From contig DAFH01000104.1 of assembly GCA_002495485.1 (NCBI GenBank), positions 12,002-19,172 of the forward strand: a DNA stretch of 7,171 bases. Direction: 5' to 3'. Under the pieces are notes generated by a model. The model was not told the origin of the DNA, ran no database searches, and was given only the letters and a program-made list of their open reading frames with translations. Positions within the stretch are counted from its first letter, which is position 1; the number at the start of each line of letters is the position of its first letter. Positions 5,383 through 7,171 of the stretch are shown piece after piece. Source of the stretch: Candidatus Bathyarchaeota archaeon UBA185 (lineage in GTDB: Archaea; Thermoproteota; Bathyarchaeia; 40CM-2-53-6). The translations under genes and the position numbers were made by a program.

Positions 5383-5388
5383 TTATAT
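5383..5388 (+). promoter_or_regulatory. TATA box of the winged-helix/metallopeptidase unit
   Basis: TTATAT is centred about 36 bp upstream of the ATG at 5422, so transcription would begin near 5412 with a leader of about 10 nt. This is typical of archaeal promoters. A second A/T block, TATATAT at 5404-5410, lies too near the ATG to serve it and overlaps the predicted start. Confidence 0.55.
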
Positions 5389-5398
5389 GACGACCTTT

Positions 5399-5413
5399 AG
5401 CAGTATATATGCT
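5399..5413. repeat. Second inverted repeat over predicted transcription start
   Basis: AGCA-GTATATA-TGCT has 4-bp arms around an A/T core and spans the expected transcription start of the winged-helix gene. It could be a second operator, but the arms are short and the sequence differs from the repeat at 5366-5380. Confidence 0.3.
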
Positions 5414-5421
5414 GAACTGGA

Positions 5422-6174
5422 ATGAGACTTGAAATTCAGGCGTCATCACGCAAACGCCGAGTACTTCCCAGGCATGTAGTGAACTACACTGCCTTCCGAA
5501 GTGATTTTCACACGGATGAAGATGAGAGCGAACTCCACCTTTTGGAGAAGTTCCATGCAGCAAGGTCTCTGTCCAAGCGCGGTGACGTGGACACGTTCAT
5601 TGATGCCGTTCTTTACGACCCCGAGCAGCATTCACACAGATTGACCGCGGACCTCGCCCGCTCCGAAGATGGAAATCTGACCGCTGTATTCTGCGAAACC
5701 CAGGCCCCTGGAGAATCCTTGATGAAGGATTTGGAGATGGTTGATGAAGCTGAGAATTCCAAAGCGGTCGTCGTCTACCCGTTCAAGGTTGATACGGGAC
5801 CAATAGATGAAAAGTTTCACGACTCGGTCAATACTGGCAAGTTTGTAATAGAGCACCTCAGCTGGCGCGAGCGAGGAATGGAGAGGGCTTTCCGAGATGC
5901 GCTGGAGCTGATGGAGCTGCTTTGCAACGAAACTCGGGTCAAGATGCTTCTTCCCCTCTTAGAACGCCCGCAAGGTAAGAAGCATTTTAGAGAGGAGATC
6001 AACCCGAAACTGATCTACGAAAATGTTCCCCTACTGCGAACACACAAAATCATCGATGAGCTATCAGACGACCTGTACGATCTCACACCTATGGGTAAGA
6101 CAATTCTATGCGAGTACCTTGCGTTCGTTGAAAAGGTAAGGGCCCTAATGCGAGAGGAGCCAGAGGACGAGTAG
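5422..6174 (+). CDS. Two-domain protein with C-terminal winged helix-turn-helix
   Basis: A 250-aa protein, probably a transcription regulator. Residues about 155-245 look like an ArsR-type winged helix: FRDALELMELLCNETRVKMLL (157-177), a short turn, recognition-type helix INPKLIYENVPLLRTHKII (193-211), wing ELSDDLYDLTPMGKTIL (213-229) and a closing helix. The N-terminal about 150 residues are an unidentified alpha/beta domain. Strand LTADLARSEDGNLTAVFCETQ (about 74-94) is followed by helix SLMKDLEMVDEAEN and strand AVVVYPFKV (115-123). The spacing Asp77...Glu92-x-Gln94 recalls a degenerate PD-(D/E)XK nuclease fold, but only weakly. The ATG at 5422 fits the TATA box. A palindrome next to that box and the winged helix suggest self-regulation. 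A metallopeptidase-like gene follows after 24 bp, probably in one transcript. Confidence 0.68.
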   Translation: MRLEIQASSRKRRVLPRHVVNYTAFRSDFHTDEDESELHLLEKFHAARSLSKRGDVDTFIDAVLYDPEQHSHRLTADLARSEDGNLTAVFCETQAPGESLMKDLEMVDEAENSKAVVVYPFKVDTGPIDEKFHDSVNTGKFVIEHLSWRERGMERAFRDALELMELLCNETRVKMLLPLLERPQGKKHFREEINPKLIYENVPLLRTHKIIDELSDDLYDLTPMGKTILCEYLAFVEKVRALMREEPEDE

Positions 6175-6198
6175 ACCCGGACAAGGCGAATTGCTGAA

Positions 6199-6687
6199 AT
6201 GACTTCCTATTCTGACCGCCTTGACGCATGCGAGAACTTTGGTGACGTATTCGAATTGGTTAAGAAAACAGCTGAGCGTTCTCTGGGCCAGCGAAGGGCC
6301 GGGCTCATGCTCTACCTAGCGAGGTTGCCCAGGCACATCGGAGCTTTTCACACCATGGGAACCAATGGGATCGTCATGAATCGCAACACCCTCGACATAG
6401 TAACCCACGGCGCCCGTTCCCTGAGAGAAATCAACTCTTACGTCTACTCAATACTGCTCCATGAATACCTCCATTCATTAGGCCATGTGGAAGAGCGTGA
6501 TGTTCGAAAGCTCGTGTACGATATATCCCTCGAAACCTTCGGTCCCGACCACCCAGCCACCAAGATAGCCTCCCAAGGCCCAAGCCAAGTTTTTCCAGAC
6601 ATTGCGTTGAATGAACTGCCCAACGAAACACCCGACGTTGAAGTAATCCCTGACGTCGAGAGAAGCAGCCACAGATACATCAGCTAA
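6199..6687 (+). CDS. HExxH putative zinc metallopeptidase
   Basis: A 162-aa protein with a clear zincin motif, HEYLHSLGH (residues 88-96): two zinc-binding His (88, 92), catalytic Glu89, then Gly95-His96 and Glu98/Glu99. A third ligand could be His96 or one of the following acidic residues. It does not fit the metzincin HExxHxxGxxH exactly because residue 98 is Glu. The motif sits at the end of a predicted helix, EINSYVYSILLHEYLHSLG. Upstream, IGAFHTMGTNGIVMNRNTL (47-65) looks like the edge-strand region where a substrate would lie. The part after the motif (RKLVYDISLETFGPDHPATKIA) is helical and then conserved-looking. The last about 30 residues seem disordered and acidic. No signal peptide or membrane segment is visible, so it acts in the cytoplasm. 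The substrate is unknown; the winged-helix protein encoded just before it is one candidate. Confidence 0.72.
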   Translation: MTSYSDRLDACENFGDVFELVKKTAERSLGQRRAGLMLYLARLPRHIGAFHTMGTNGIVMNRNTLDIVTHGARSLREINSYVYSILLHEYLHSLGHVEERDVRKLVYDISLETFGPDHPATKIASQGPSQVFPDIALNELPNETPDVEVIPDVERSSHRYIS

Positions 6688-6702
6688 GGTCTGAAAATCT
6701 GA

Positions 6703-6727
6703 GCGGTACGAAGCCTTTCGCCGCTTT
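6703..6727 (+). terminator. Bulged hairpin after the metallopeptidase gene
   Basis: GCGG-(TA)-CGAA pairs with TTCG-CCGC across a GCCT loop, with a 2-nt bulge, and TTT follows. It starts 15 bp after the stop codon at 6687. It could end transcription of the winged-helix/metallopeptidase unit, although the T-run is short. Confidence 0.35.
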
Positions 6728-6768
6728 GGATCGACGGGCTTCAATTTGAAATATCGTTCCTAGACAAT

Positions 6769-6776
6769 CTTTATTT
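6769..6776 (+). promoter_or_regulatory. Putative TATA box of the HEAT-repeat gene
   Basis: TTTTATTT-like A/T block (TCTTTATTTG on the plus strand). It would set transcription start near 6799, ahead of both candidate starts (GTG 6815 and ATG 6839) of the HEAT-repeat gene. An alternative A/T block lies at 6746-6754. Confidence 0.35.
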
Positions 6777-6838
6777 GAACTTACTCCAACACACCGCGCC
6801 CAATCAGTCAGAAAGTGCTAGTATTGGATCACCTGCGG

Positions 6839-7171
6839 ATGAAAGAAGCGGACTACGAAAAATTGGCGGAGCTAGAAGATGCTTTTGAGAAGAAAGACGT
6901 GTCGCCTTTCATTTCCACGCTGGGAGCCTCTAAAGGTCTCCCGCTATTGCTTAGGGTCCACGCTGTTTGTATGCTCGAGCACATCGGAAATGAGAGCGTC
7001 GTCGGGCCATTATGCAAGGTCTTGAAAGAAGACCCAAGCCCCCTGACACGACACGAGGCCGCCTTTACATTAGGTCAACTGGGATACCGTTCCGCGGTGC
7101 AATCTCTTGTTGAAGCAATGCAGAAAGATGAAAGCCCCATAGTTCGGCATGAATCCGCCGTGGCTTTGAGC
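6839..7171 (+). CDS. HEAT-repeat protein resembling deoxyhypusine hydroxylase, N-terminal part
   Basis: The frame is open from the ATG at 6839 to the window edge (111 codons), so the C-terminus is missing. It consists of helical HEAT/PBS-lyase-like repeats of about 31-32 residues: LLRVHAVCMLEHIG (37-50), PLTRHEAAFTLGQLG (68-82) and PIVRHESAVALS (100-111). Two of them carry the dyads His72-Glu73 and His104-Glu105, 32 residues apart. In deoxyhypusine hydroxylase such His-Glu dyads with about 33-residue spacing hold the diiron centre that hydroxylates deoxyhypusine on IF5A, and RHEAAFTLGQ is very close to that family's motif. Two more dyads would be needed in the missing half. Otherwise it could be a scaffold or phycobilin-lyase-like HEAT protein. 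A GTG at 6815 would add eight residues. A hairpin separates it from the preceding gene, so it is probably transcribed on its own. Confidence 0.72.
   Translation, partial: MKEADYEKLAELEDAFEKKDVSPFISTLGASKGLPLLLRVHAVCMLEHIGNESVVGPLCKVLKEDPSPLTRHEAAFTLGQLGYRSAVQSLVEAMQKDESPIVRHESAVALS

Noticed and set aside
6199..6687. Calling the HExxH protein a true metzincin/archaemetzincin
   Set aside because: The third His of HExxHxxGxxH is replaced by Glu98, so only the general zincin motif can be claimed.
6825..6837. GGATCACCT-like sequence resembling the 3' end of 16S rRNA
   Set aside because: Only about nine bases match and the neighbouring sequence is not rRNA; it is part of the start region of the HEAT-repeat gene.

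Overview
The window looks like archaeal chromosomal DNA, most likely from the Thermoproteota/TACK side, although the lineage cannot be fixed from the sequence. The reasons are: TATA-like boxes about 26-30 bp upstream of probable short-leader starts, frequent GTG and TTG starts, small ribbon-helix-helix and winged-helix genes, an archaeal-looking HExxH protein, and a HEAT-repeat protein resembling deoxyhypusine hydroxylase. No rRNA, tRNA, CRISPR array, integrase, transposase or insertion sequence was seen.

Left part (1-2691, minus strand): a compact contractile-tail operon read right to left. It contains tail sheath, tail tube, tail assembly chaperone (short form G), a chaperone extension in the -1 frame (long form GT), and the start of another gene that leaves the window at base 1. 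The order matches the Bacillus PBSX xkdK-xkdM-xkdN module of phages and tailocins. Gene G ends in a textbook A AAA AAA slippery heptamer. A Shine-Dalgarno-like AGGAGG lies 7 nt before the heptamer and a 6-bp inverted repeat directly after it. The -1 frame is open across the site, so a 193-aa G-GT fusion is predicted. This is the strongest unusual signal in the window.

Middle (2692-4426): a divergent intergenic region with several short palindromes separates the sheath gene from a plus-strand ribbon-helix-helix-type protein, which is a candidate regulator of the tail operon. Next comes a minus-strand two-gene operon: a degenerate response-regulator receiver protein overlapping by 4 bp a 154-aa protein of unknown function. 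A hairpin plus T-run lies just after it. A near-symmetrical TATA element appears to serve both this operon and pyrB.

Right part (4427-7171, plus strand): pyrB (aspartate carbamoyltransferase catalytic subunit) without an adjacent pyrI. It is followed by an apparent two-gene unit: a 250-aa protein with a C-terminal winged helix, and a 162-aa HExxHxxGH putative zinc metallopeptidase. This unit has a perfect GTTACC-ATA-GGTAAC inverted repeat directly upstream of its TATA box and a bulged hairpin after it. The window ends inside a HEAT-repeat protein with two His-Glu dyads spaced as in deoxyhypusine hydroxylase.

Functionally, the left part encodes the start of a contractile tail or injection machine, either a provirus or a domesticated particle. 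The right part is housekeeping (pyrimidine synthesis) plus small regulatory and enzymatic genes. The tail genes therefore sit directly beside ordinary chromosomal genes.
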